From Gemmatimonadota bacterium (GTDB taxonomy: Bacteria > Gemmatimonadota > Gemmatimonadetes > Longimicrobiales > Gaopeijiaceae), in contig JAJDNC010000004.1 of the NCBI GenBank assembly GCA_022340865.1, positions 1 to 64,000 of the forward strand: a stretch of 64,000 nucleotides of DNA, in the 5' to 3' direction. Made by a program: the position numbers and the translations under genes. The notes under the pieces were generated by a model. It was not told the DNA's origin. It searched no databases and saw only the letters and a list, made by a program, of their open reading frames with translations. Of this stretch, positions 38,074 to 46,103 are shown piece by piece. How positions within the stretch are numbered: the first letter of the stretch is position 1; each line of letters starts with the position of its first letter.

Positions 38074-38158
38074 CGGGGACCCGGCGCCTCAGCCGCTCCG
38101 CCCCACCTTCCGGGGGAGCGGACCGGACCGTCGGCCGTCCACGGCGGCCGGGGAGCCC

Positions 38159-38887
38159 GTGGTGATGGACCCGGCCTACGCCCGCCGCTACCGCGAGTTG
38201 TACGAGCGCCACTGGTGGTGGCGCGCCCGGGAGGCCCTGGTCCTGGGCGAGCTGAACCGGTTGCGCCCGCCGGCGGGCTGGAAGCGCGCCCTGGACGTGG
38301 GGTGCGGGGACGGCCTCCTGTTCGATCGGCTCGATGCGTACGCCACGCGGGTCGAGGGCGTGGAGCCCGACCAGGCTCTGGTGTCACCCGAGCGGGCCGC
38401 CGAAGGAAGCATCCACGTGCGGCCCTTCGACGCGACGTTCCGCCCCGGGGGGAGCTACGACCTCGTGCTCTTCCTGGACGTCCTCGAGCACATGGAGGAT
38501 GCCGGCGGCGCCGTGGCCCACGCCGCCACTCTCCTGGAGCCCGGCGGTGTGGCGCTGGTGACGGTTCCGGCGTTCCGTCACCTGTGGACCACCCACGACG
38601 ACCTCAACCGTCACGTCACGCGGTATACACGCAGCGAGTTGGTGACGCTGCTGTCCCAGGCCTTCGCCGTGGAGAAGGCGCGCTACTTCTTCCGCTGGGT
38701 GCATCCCGCCAAGGTGTTGCAGCGCACCATGGAGGGCGTGCGCCGCCCCGAGCCGTCCTTGCCCGGGATTCCGCCGGCTCCCCTCAACGGCGTCATGTAC
38801 GCCATGTCGCGGGTGGAGGAGGCGGTGTTGGGGTGGTCGAGGATTCCCGTGGGCTCGTCGCTGCTGGCGGTGGCGCGAAAGGCGTAG
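38159..38887 (+). CDS. Class I SAM-dependent methyltransferase, ~242 aa
   Basis: ALDVGCGDGLLFDRL; DLVLFLDVLEHMED; VPAFRHLWTTHDDLNRHVTRYT. Confidence 0.82.
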   Translation: MVMDPAYARRYRELYERHWWWRAREALVLGELNRLRPPAGWKRALDVGCGDGLLFDRLDAYATRVEGVEPDQALVSPERAAEGSIHVRPFDATFRPGGSYDLVLFLDVLEHMEDAGGAVAHAATLLEPGGVALVTVPAFRHLWTTHDDLNRHVTRYTRSELVTLLSQAFAVEKARYFFRWVHPAKVLQRTMEGVRRPEPSLPGIPPAPLNGVMYAMSRVEEAVLGWSRIPVGSSLLAVARKA

Positions 38888-38892
38888 GAGGT

Positions 38893-39651
38893 CTACCGCC
38901 CCCCGTCCACCGCCAGCACCTGTCCGGTGATCCACCCCGCGTACTCCGAAGCGAAGAAGAGCACCGCGTGGGTGATGTCGGCGGGGGTACCCAGGCGCTT
39001 CAGGGCGATGCGGTCCACCAACGTCGCTTGGCCATCCGAGCCGTACGACTCCCACTGTCGCTCGGTGGTGGGGTTCGAGCGCACGAAGCCCGGCGCCACG
39101 TTGTTCACGGTGATCCCCCACGGGCCCAGCTCGTGGGCGAGCTGCCGTGTCAGGCCGATCTGGCCGGCCTTCGACGAGGCGTACGCCTGGATCCCCGTGA
39201 GGCTGATCCCCAGCCCGGCGCCGCTGGATATGTTCACGATGCGCCCGTAGCGCGCCTTCTTCATGGCCGGCGCCGCAGCCTGCGCGCACCAGAACGCGCC
39301 GCTCATGTTCACCGCCACGATGCCGTTCCAGTCCCCGGGCGTGACCTCCTCCAGGGGACGACCCACCTGGCCGAGGACGCCGCCGGCGTCGTTCACCAGC
39401 ACGTCGATGCGCCCGGTGGCGTCCAGGGCTCCGGCCACCCACGCCTGCACCTGGGCGCGATCCGTCACGTCCACGACGCCGGCGGTGCACGCCTCGCCGC
39501 CGAGCCTCGCGGTCTCCGCCAGCTCGTCGGCCAGCACGTCACACGCGAAGACCCGGGCGCCGCGCTGGGCGAAAGCCCCGACGATGGCGCGGCCGAACCC
39601 GTGGGCGGCCCCCGTGACGAGAACCGTGCGCCCCTCGAAGGAGATGTTCAC
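38893..39651 (-). CDS. SDR family oxidoreductase, 252 aa
   Basis: VLVTGAAHGFGRAIVGAFA; YASSKAGQIGLTRQLAHELGPWGITVNNVAPGFV. Confidence 0.9.
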   Translation of the reverse strand: MNISFEGRTVLVTGAAHGFGRAIVGAFAQRGARVFACDVLADELAETARLGGEACTAGVVDVTDRAQVQAWVAGALDATGRIDVLVNDAGGVLGQVGRPLEEVTPGDWNGIVAVNMSGAFWCAQAAAPAMKKARYGRIVNISSGAGLGISLTGIQAYASSKAGQIGLTRQLAHELGPWGITVNNVAPGFVRSNPTTERQWESYGSDGQATLVDRIALKRLGTPADITHAVLFFASEYAGWITGQVLAVDGGR

Positions 39652-40349
39652 GACCTCCAGCCCTCCTTCAGCAGCTTACGCGTTTCCTTCACGGCCACCT
39701 TCCAGATCGCCAGCAGGTCCTCGTCGGGGCGCGCGTACCAGCCGCCGAACGAGCCGTCGCCCAGGCGCTGCCGGAACTCCGACGGGGAGAGGCTCTCCCG
39801 TCCCGTCAGGTCCACGGGGGCCTTCCGGCCTTCGGGTGCCTTCGCCGTGGCCACACGGGTCCACGGGAAGCCCTCCATCCATGACGCATGCGAGGCGTCC
39901 GGGTCGATGGCCCGCACCGCGGCGATGGTCCGGGGTGCCTTCCACCAGTCGTACCACAGAAGGGACAGGCCCCGGGCCGAAGCCCAGGCCGCCGCCGCCT
40001 CGGCGGCCGCGGAGTTCCCGCCGTGGCCGTTCACCACCATGATGCGGCGGAAGCCGTGCTTGTGGAGGCTCCCCAGCACCTCGGAGAGGATGCGCTCGTA
40101 TGTCCCCTGGGTGAGGCTCACCGTCCCCGGGAACGCCATGAAGTACGGCGTGATCCCGTAGGAGAGGGCAGGAAAGACCGGTACCCCCAGAGGCTCCGCC
40201 GCGTCCGCCGCCACCTTCTCCGGCAGGATGGCGTCCACCGCCAGGCTCAGGTACCCGTGCTGCTCCGTGCTCCCCAGCGGCAAGACGCACCGGTCGTCCT
40301 TCTTCAGGTATTCCTCGACCTGCATCCAGGTCATGTCCTTGATGCGCAT
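39648..40349 (-). CDS. Creatininase family protein, 233 aa
   Basis: MRIKDMTWMQVEEYLKKDDRCVLPLGSTEQHGYLSLAVDA; VNGHGGNSAA. Confidence 0.85.
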   Translation of the reverse strand: MRIKDMTWMQVEEYLKKDDRCVLPLGSTEQHGYLSLAVDAILPEKVAADAAEPLGVPVFPALSYGITPYFMAFPGTVSLTQGTYERILSEVLGSLHKHGFRRIMVVNGHGGNSAAAEAAAAWASARGLSLLWYDWWKAPRTIAAVRAIDPDASHASWMEGFPWTRVATAKAPEGRKAPVDLTGRESLSPSEFRQRLGDGSFGGWYARPDEDLLAIWKVAVKETRKLLKEGWRS

Positions 40350-40416
40350 CCCACGCCTTCCATCGCGGTCGTGCCGCGTTTCAGATGTGCGGCGCCGGCA
40401 CTCCCGGCGTCCTCCG

Positions 40417-41532
40417 TCAGAGCCTTCCCAGAACCGTGGCCGCGGCCCGGGCGATCTTGCGCTGGGCCACCGGGAGCGCCACCGCGACCGGCGCGTCCAG
40501 CGCAACCCACCGTCGATTCTCGCCGTCGGCGCCGCTCCCCGCCAGCACGACCGGCCGATAGGTCGCAGCCAGGTGCGTGAAGCGGTGGCGCACCGGCTCG
40601 AGGAGCGCCAGGGGGGGCTCGTGCGACACCCGGGCTCCCGCCGCGGTAGCGGCTTTCCGGGCGGAAGCCACGAGGGCGTCCTCATCACCCTCGACGCCCG
40701 CCTCCAGAGGGGTGTCGGGAAAAGACCACATGCCGCCCAGAAGCCCGCTCTCCGGACGGCGCGCGACGAGCGCGCAGCCGTCGCGGTCCACCACCACTGC
40801 GGTGGCGAGGCGCTCCCGGAGCACGGCCCGCCTGGCCGACGGGGCGGGCCGCTCCTCCTGGGTTCCCGCTGCCCGCGCCGCGCACCACGCCGACACGGGG
40901 CATGCGTGGCATCCGGGGCTCCGCGGCGTGCACACCGTGGCGCCCAGCTCCATGAGGGCCTGGTTCCACTCCCCGGGGCGGGACGCGTCCACCAGCGCCG
41001 CCGCGGTCTCCCGCAGCCACTTCGGCGCCGGTGCGGCGCGGTCGAACAAGCGGGCCAGAACCCGGCGCACGTTGCCGTCCACGGCGGGCACGGCTTCGCC
41101 GAACGCGATGCTGGCCACTGCCCCTGCGGTGTACGCTCCGACGCCGGGCAGCTCCCGGAGCGCCTCGTAGGTGCCCGGCACGGTCCCGGCGTGGCGGTCG
41201 CGCACCACCACGGCGCCGGCATGGAGGTTCCGGGCCCTGCTGTAGTAGCCCAGCCCCTGCCAGGCCAGGAGCACGTCGTCCAGGTCGGCGGCGGCCAGCG
41301 TCTCCACGTCCGGGAACCGCTCCAACCAGCGCCTGTAGTACTCTGTCACGGTCTCCGCCCGGGTCTGTTGGAGCATCACCTCCGACACCCAGATCCGGTA
41401 CGGATCCGTGTCGCCACGCCAGGGTAGGTCCCGGCGCGTGCGGTCGTAGTGGCCCAACAGGGCGCGTCGGAGGGCGGCGAGGTCCTCCGGGAGCGGCCTG
41501 CCGGCGGCCCCGGGTCGTCCGGATCGGTTCAT
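40417..41532 (-). CDS. mutY: A/G-specific adenine glycosylase, 371 aa
   Basis: PWRGDTDPYRIWVSEVMLQQTRAETV; LPGVGAYTAGAVASIAFG; Fe-S ligands CTPRSPGCHACPVSAWC. Confidence 0.93.
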   Translation of the reverse strand: MNRSGRPGAAGRPLPEDLAALRRALLGHYDRTRRDLPWRGDTDPYRIWVSEVMLQQTRAETVTEYYRRWLERFPDVETLAAADLDDVLLAWQGLGYYSRARNLHAGAVVVRDRHAGTVPGTYEALRELPGVGAYTAGAVASIAFGEAVPAVDGNVRRVLARLFDRAAPAPKWLRETAAALVDASRPGEWNQALMELGATVCTPRSPGCHACPVSAWCAARAAGTQEERPAPSARRAVLRERLATAVVVDRDGCALVARRPESGLLGGMWSFPDTPLEAGVEGDEDALVASARKAATAAGARVSHEPPLALLEPVRHRFTHLAATYRPVVLAGSGADGENRRWVALDAPVAVALPVAQRKIARAAATVLGRL

Positions 41533-41568
41533 GGCGGCAACCTATTCCTCCCGATAGAGGCTTGCCTC

Positions 41569-42861
41569 ATGCGCTTCACCACGTACTCCAAGTACAAGGG
41601 CCGCTGGCTCGACGCCCTCAACATCGAGGCGCTCCTCGAGCAGCTCTCCGACTTCCTCCTGGACGGCGGTTTCGCGGGTGGGCCCAGCTACCATCCCTAC
41701 TGGGGCTGGTCCGGGATGGAGGACACCGACTCCACCGACGCGCTGAAGCAGGCGCTTCTCAGGGCGCTCCTGGAGAGCGGCCAGCTCACCCCCGAGATGA
41801 TCGAGGAGCTCCGCGGCGAGGGCCAGGGCGACGAGGACGTGCAGCGTCAGCTCGCGGCGCTTCTCGACGACCTCATCCAGAAGTTGGTGGAGGAGGGCTA
41901 CATCACCCTCGAGGGTGGCAAGCCGACGCTCCCCGGAGCCACGTACGACGTCACCGGCCAGGGCCAGGTGGACGAGGCGAAGGAGGCCGCCCAGAGCGTC
42001 CAGTTCAACCTGACGCAGAAGGGCATGGACTTCCTGGGATACCGCGCCCTGCGCGGCCTCCTGGGGGCCATCGGCAAGGGCAACTTCGGCGCTCACGACA
42101 CGCCGCACCTGGCCACCGGCGTCGAGGCGGAGGCCGCGTCGCGGGCCTACGAGTTCGGCGACACCATGAACCTGGACATCCCCGCCACCCTGAAGCACGC
42201 CATCGAGCGCGACGGCCTGAAGGTCCCGTTGAACCTCGAGTACGGCGATCTCATGGTGCATCAGGCCGAGTATCGGTCGTCGTGCGCCACCGTGCTCATG
42301 CTGGACATCAGCCACTCCATGATCCTCTACGGCGAGGATCGCTTCACCCCGGCCAAGCGCGTGGCGCTGGCGCTCTCGCACCTCATCCGCACGCAGTTTC
42401 CGGGAGATTCGCTGAAGGTGGTGACCTTCGGCGACCGCGCCGAGGAGATCCCGCTGTCGCAGCTGGCCAAGGCACAGGTGGGACCGTACCACACCAACAC
42501 CGCGGAAGGCTTCGAGGTGTCCCGCAGGCTTCTGAACGCACAGAAGAAGGACATGCGCCAGATCATCATGATCACCGACGGGAAGCCCAGCGCCATGTCG
42601 CTGCCCGACGGGCGCGTCTACACCAACTCGGGAGGCCTGGACCCGCGCATCCTGGAGCGCACGTTCCACGAGGTGGCGGCCTGCCGCAAGGCGGGCATCC
42701 TCATCAACACGTTCATGCTGGCGCGGGATCCGTACCTCGTGCGCTTCGTGCAGAAGGTCTCCGAGATCGCCCGGGGGAAGGCGTACTTCACCAGCACGAT
42801 GACGCTGGGCCAGTACATCATGATGGATTTCATGAAGCGGAAGCGCCGCCGCGTGAGCTGA
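41569..42861 (+). CDS. VWA-domain protein (ViaA/BchD-like partner of MoxR ATPases), 430 aa
   Basis: [26 protein letters not shown]...[26 protein letters not shown] (MIDAS DxSxS)...[10 protein letters not shown]. Confidence 0.8.
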   Translation: MRFTTYSKYKGRWLDALNIEALLEQLSDFLLDGGFAGGPSYHPYWGWSGMEDTDSTDALKQALLRALLESGQLTPEMIEELRGEGQGDEDVQRQLAALLDDLIQKLVEEGYITLEGGKPTLPGATYDVTGQGQVDEAKEAAQSVQFNLTQKGMDFLGYRALRGLLGAIGKGNFGAHDTPHLATGVEAEAASRAYEFGDTMNLDIPATLKHAIERDGLKVPLNLEYGDLMVHQAEYRSSCATVLMLDISHSMILYGEDRFTPAKRVALALSHLIRTQFPGDSLKVVTFGDRAEEIPLSQLAKAQVGPYHTNTAEGFEVSRRLLNAQKKDMRQIIMITDGKPSAMSLPDGRVYTNSGGLDPRILERTFHEVAACRKAGILINTFMLARDPYLVRFVQKVSEIARGKAYFTSTMTLGQYIMMDFMKRKRRRVS

Positions 42862-42926
42862 GTGCCGGCGGGGGCCGGCGGCCCGCGCGGTGGGCGATCC
42901 CCGGCGACGGGTCGGGACCTTCGCCG

Positions 42927-43616
42927 TCAGGCTTCCTCCGGCTTCCCCGCCAACAGCTCCTTCACGTGTCGCAGCTTGGCGGCGGCCCATTCGCCCTCGG
43001 GCGTGCCTGCGAGCTCCTCGGCCATGCGCGCCAGCTCGGGCACGGCTTTCCGTGGCGCCTCCATGCGGTGCATGTAGAGCTCCACGAGCTCTTTGCGCGC
43101 GATGACCGACCCCGTCCGGGCCTCCCGGGACGCCCGTCGGAACCAACGCGCGGCGTCCTCGGGGCGGCCGAGATGGTCCCGGTAGATGCGCGCCACCCGC
43201 AGGTACGGCCAGGGGTCGGAGGGATCCTCCGCCACCGCCAACTCGAAGGCGGTGACGGCCTCCTCGTACTCTCCGCGGGCCGCCAGGGCCTCCGCCCGCG
43301 AGTGCTCCCTCCGGTGCGGGGTGGTCCGCCCCGACGGGTTGTAGACGGTGCCGGCGGCGGTGGTGCCGCCACCCACCACCAGGCGAACGAGGCCCACCAC
43401 CCCCGCCGCGCCGGCGAACGGACACAGCACGGCGATCCAGGCGGGCCATCCCTCGTGGGCGACGAGAAGGCCCAGGAAGCCTCCCATGATCAGCCCCAGC
43501 GCGCCGGCGATGAGGCTCCAGGCGAGCATGGCCCGATCGACGGTGTCCACGTCGCGGAGCCCCCCCGGGCGAGGCGGTGCTTCCGAGAACGTTCTGCGCG
43601 GGCGGTCTTCCGCCAC
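42927..43616 (-). CDS. TPR-containing membrane protein, 229 aa
   Basis: Two TM segments, then AEALAARGEYEEAVTAFELAVAEDPSDPWPYLRVARIYRD TPR-like repeats. Confidence 0.6.
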   Translation of the reverse strand: MAEDRPRRTFSEAPPRPGGLRDVDTVDRAMLAWSLIAGALGLIMGGFLGLLVAHEGWPAWIAVLCPFAGAAGVVGLVRLVVGGGTTAAGTVYNPSGRTTPHRREHSRAEALAARGEYEEAVTAFELAVAEDPSDPWPYLRVARIYRDHLGRPEDAARWFRRASREARTGSVIARKELVELYMHRMEAPRKAVPELARMAEELAGTPEGEWAAAKLRHVKELLAGKPEEA

Positions 43617-43743
43617 TGGGCCTCCGGACCGGGTGGCGCCGTCTTCCAGGGGAGGAGCGGCGCGAGCTACGACAAGCGTAGGATGAAGCTCCGGCGGCGG
43701 CAGTGCCAGAGTCTCGCGCTCGCCCCGGGAGCCGGGGAGCCGG

Positions 43744-43773
43744 TGCGGCGTCTGTCGCTGCCGGGACGCCGCA
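43744..43773 (-). terminator. Candidate terminator downstream of cytochrome oxidase operon
   Basis: Perfect 9-bp inverted repeat TGCGGCGTC-N12-GACGCCGCA; no U-tract. Confidence 0.4.
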
Positions 43774-43891
43774 GGTGTTGCGGGCCTGGCGCCATGCCGC
43801 CGTCACGCCGCCCCGTGATCCGGGGCCGCGGCGCTCGGGCGCGCGGGCGCCGGCACGGTGGCGGGATGTGCGCTCCTTCGTCAGCGACCTG

Positions 43892-44140
43892 CTAGTTGTC
43901 CTCGGAGGCGCGGTCCCCTTCGTCCTCTTCGTCGTCCTTCACGTCCCGGAGCCGCTTGCGCAGCCACATGCCCATGCTCCCCAGGATCCCCACGGGCACG
44001 AGGCTCAGAAACGCCGTCGACAGGAGGAACGTCCCGTTGCTCTTGTCACGGGGATCGAAGCACACCGCGCAGGCGTGTGCGACACCGGGAACAAATGCCA
44101 GAAGGAGAAGGACTATGACGGGAATCCAGCGGCGCTTCAT
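43892..44140 (-). CDS. Small membrane protein with CAVC motif, 82 aa, last gene of oxidase operon
   Basis: MKRRWIPVIVLLLLAFVPGVAHACAVCFDPRDKSNGTFLLSTAFLSLVPVG; overlaps the upstream coxC-like gene. Confidence 0.65.
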   Translation of the reverse strand: MKRRWIPVIVLLLLAFVPGVAHACAVCFDPRDKSNGTFLLSTAFLSLVPVGILGSMGMWLRKRLRDVKDDEEDEGDRASEDN

Positions 44141-44745
44141 GACAAGTACACCTTCAGGTAGATGATCGGCCAGATCAGCACCACGAAGTACCAGAAGACC
44201 TGCACGGTGCCGAATTGGCTGGGAGTGAGCGTCCCCCGGCGGAGCCGGAACCACGCCCACGTCAGACACAGGATCGCCGCCACCGCGTGCATCGCGTGCA
44301 GGCCGACGATGAGGTAGAAGAAGCTCCCGTACGAGCTGGACTGTATGGTGAGGCCCTGCGCCAGGAGGGCCGCCCACTCCACGCCCTGGAAGACCACGAA
44401 GAACAGGCCCAGGAGCACGGCGATGGCCAGGGGCCCCAGCGCCTGCCGTGCGCGCTTGCGGTACGCCAGATGAGCGAGCACCAGGGCGATCCCGCTCACC
44501 AGGAGCGCCCCGGTGTTGAACGCGGTCTGCTGGACCGGCAATCGGGGCTGGCCGAACGGGGGCCACATCTGACCCGAGAAGCGCGCGCGTACGATGGCGT
44601 GCGCCGAGATCAGGCCGGCGAAGAGCATGGTCTCGGTGAACGTGAACATCAGCATGCCCATGACCCCGCTCGCCACCAGCTTCGGTCTGCGCCGAGGCTC
44701 GGGGCGGGAGCCCTCCATGGTCATCGTCACGCTCTGGGTCGACAT
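44137..44745 (-). CDS. Heme-copper oxidase subunit III family protein (second copy), 202 aa
   Basis: MLMFTFTETMLFAGLISAHAIVRARF... COX3-like TM pattern. Confidence 0.82.
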   Translation of the reverse strand: MSTQSVTMTMEGSRPEPRRRPKLVASGVMGMLMFTFTETMLFAGLISAHAIVRARFSGQMWPPFGQPRLPVQQTAFNTGALLVSGIALVLAHLAYRKRARQALGPLAIAVLLGLFFVVFQGVEWAALLAQGLTIQSSSYGSFFYLIVGLHAMHAVAAILCLTWAWFRLRRGTLTPSQFGTVQVFWYFVVLIWPIIYLKVYLS

Positions 44746-44783
44746 CGACCGTTCTCCTCAGCGCGGCGCGCGTGACACCGCGG

Positions 44784-45506
44784 CTATTTCCCTTTCAAGG
44801 TGTGCAGGTAGGCCACCATCTGCTTGGCCTGGGCCTCGGTCAGAATCGATCCCCATGCCGGCATGGCCGAGGACTTGCCCACCGAGGCGCCGCCCTGCCG
44901 GATGGCCTTCTCCAGGACGGAGTCGGTCTTGTCCGTCCAGAACGCCGGGTCGGTGAAGTTGGCCGGCTTGGGGTTCAGCGCCGCGGCACCCGGACCGTTC
45001 CCCTCTCCCTCCGGGCCATGGCACGCCGCGCACACAGTCTTGAACGTGGTCTCGGGACTGAAGGGGGCCGCAGCGGGCGCGGCCGCCGCGGTCTGTGTGG
45101 CCGCAGCAGCCTTGGTGGAATCCGGCGCCGAGGCCGGGGCGCCCTTCTCGGGCTCTTCCTCGTCGGGGATGCCCCGCGCGGTGGCCGCCAGGTCCGCGTT
45201 GTTCACCCACTGCAGGCCGCGGTCCTTCATGATGTCCGGGGAGACGCCGGCGAAGAACAGCACCATGAGGATGAGAGCGATGCCCAGCACCCACTTGGCG
45301 ATCACCTTCTCCCACTTCAGGTGCATGAAGTTCTCGGCCACCAGCGTCGCCTTCACCAAGGCGACACCGAACGCCATGATGAACGTGATCCACAAGATGC
45401 CGCTGAAGGTGCCGACCACGCTGATGGCCAGGAGGATCACCAGCGCGACGTAGATCTTCCAGTAGTCGGGGTGATGCTGATGTGTATCGCGGTCTTGCTC
45501 GCTCAT
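44784..45506 (-). CDS. caa3-type oxidase subunit IV fused to a class I cytochrome c domain, 240 aa
   Basis: MSEQDRDTHQHHPDYWKIYVALVILLAISVVGTFSGILW...VAENFMHLKWEK, Ala/Pro-rich linker, CAACH heme motif and SSAMPAWG Met-ligand region. Confidence 0.85.
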   Translation of the reverse strand: MSEQDRDTHQHHPDYWKIYVALVILLAISVVGTFSGILWITFIMAFGVALVKATLVAENFMHLKWEKVIAKWVLGIALILMVLFFAGVSPDIMKDRGLQWVNNADLAATARGIPDEEEPEKGAPASAPDSTKAAAATQTAAAAPAAAPFSPETTFKTVCAACHGPEGEGNGPGAAALNPKPANFTDPAFWTDKTDSVLEKAIRQGGASVGKSSAMPAWGSILTEAQAKQMVAYLHTLKGK

Positions 45507-45514
45507 CGCCCCCC

Positions 45515-46087
45515 CTACTTCGCGATGTAGAGAAGAGGGAACAGGAAGATCCAGATGATATCGACGAAGTGCCAGTAGATGCCCACGTACTCCACGCGCT
45601 GCAGGTTGCGGCCCTTGGCGGCGTCCCGGGCGACGAAGAAGATGACGATGGCCCCCGCGATCACGTGCAGCGCGTGCAGGCCGGCGGCCGTGTAGTAGAA
45701 GGCCCAGAAGCCGTTGGCCTGGATGGTGTAGCCCTCGAGGATCTCGCTCGTCCACTCCAGCGATTTCACCAGAATGAACAGGCAGGCCCCGCCCATCGTC
45801 AGGTACAGGAACTTGGCGGCCTTCTTGCCGTCGCCCTTCTCCGCCGCCTCGTGACCCTTGACGGCCGTGAAGCTGGCCGTGAGGAGCACGAACGTATTGA
45901 ACGCGCCGACGAACGTATGTGTGTGGGCCTGGGCGATGGCCCACTCCGGGTGGCCGATACGGTGCATCACGTACGAGAGCAGCAGACCTCCGAAGATCAC
46001 GATCTCGGACGCCACCACCCACCATATGGCCAGCCGGCCGGTGGGGATCCCCGTAGCGCTGCGCGTTGTTGCGATGGGTGTCTGCAC
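45515..46087 (-). CDS. Cytochrome c oxidase subunit III (first copy), GTG start at 46087
   Basis: VQTPIATTRSATGIPTGRLAIWWVVASEIVIFGGLLLSYVMHRIGHPEW... Confidence 0.85.
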   Translation of the reverse strand: MQTPIATTRSATGIPTGRLAIWWVVASEIVIFGGLLLSYVMHRIGHPEWAIAQAHTHTFVGAFNTFVLLTASFTAVKGHEAAEKGDGKKAAKFLYLTMGGACLFILVKSLEWTSEILEGYTIQANGFWAFYYTAAGLHALHVIAGAIVIFFVARDAAKGRNLQRVEYVGIYWHFVDIIWIFLFPLLYIAK

Positions 46088-46103
46088 TTTCGGACCTCGA
46101 TGC

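Noticed and set aside
38885-38895. Convergent stop codons only 5 nt apart (methyltransferase vs SDR)
   Set aside because: Unusual but common in compact genomes; no additional signal to support antisense regulation.
37114-40349. Mycofactocin-type cluster (GT2 + SDR + creatininase)
   Set aside because: No MftA peptide, MftB or radical-SAM MftC; creatininase and SDR are on the opposite strand from the GT genes.
42864-42879. GCCGGC-GGGG-GCCGGC hairpin between the VWA and TPR genes
   Set aside because: Short, self-palindromic arms are expected by chance at this GC content; not strong enough to call a terminator.
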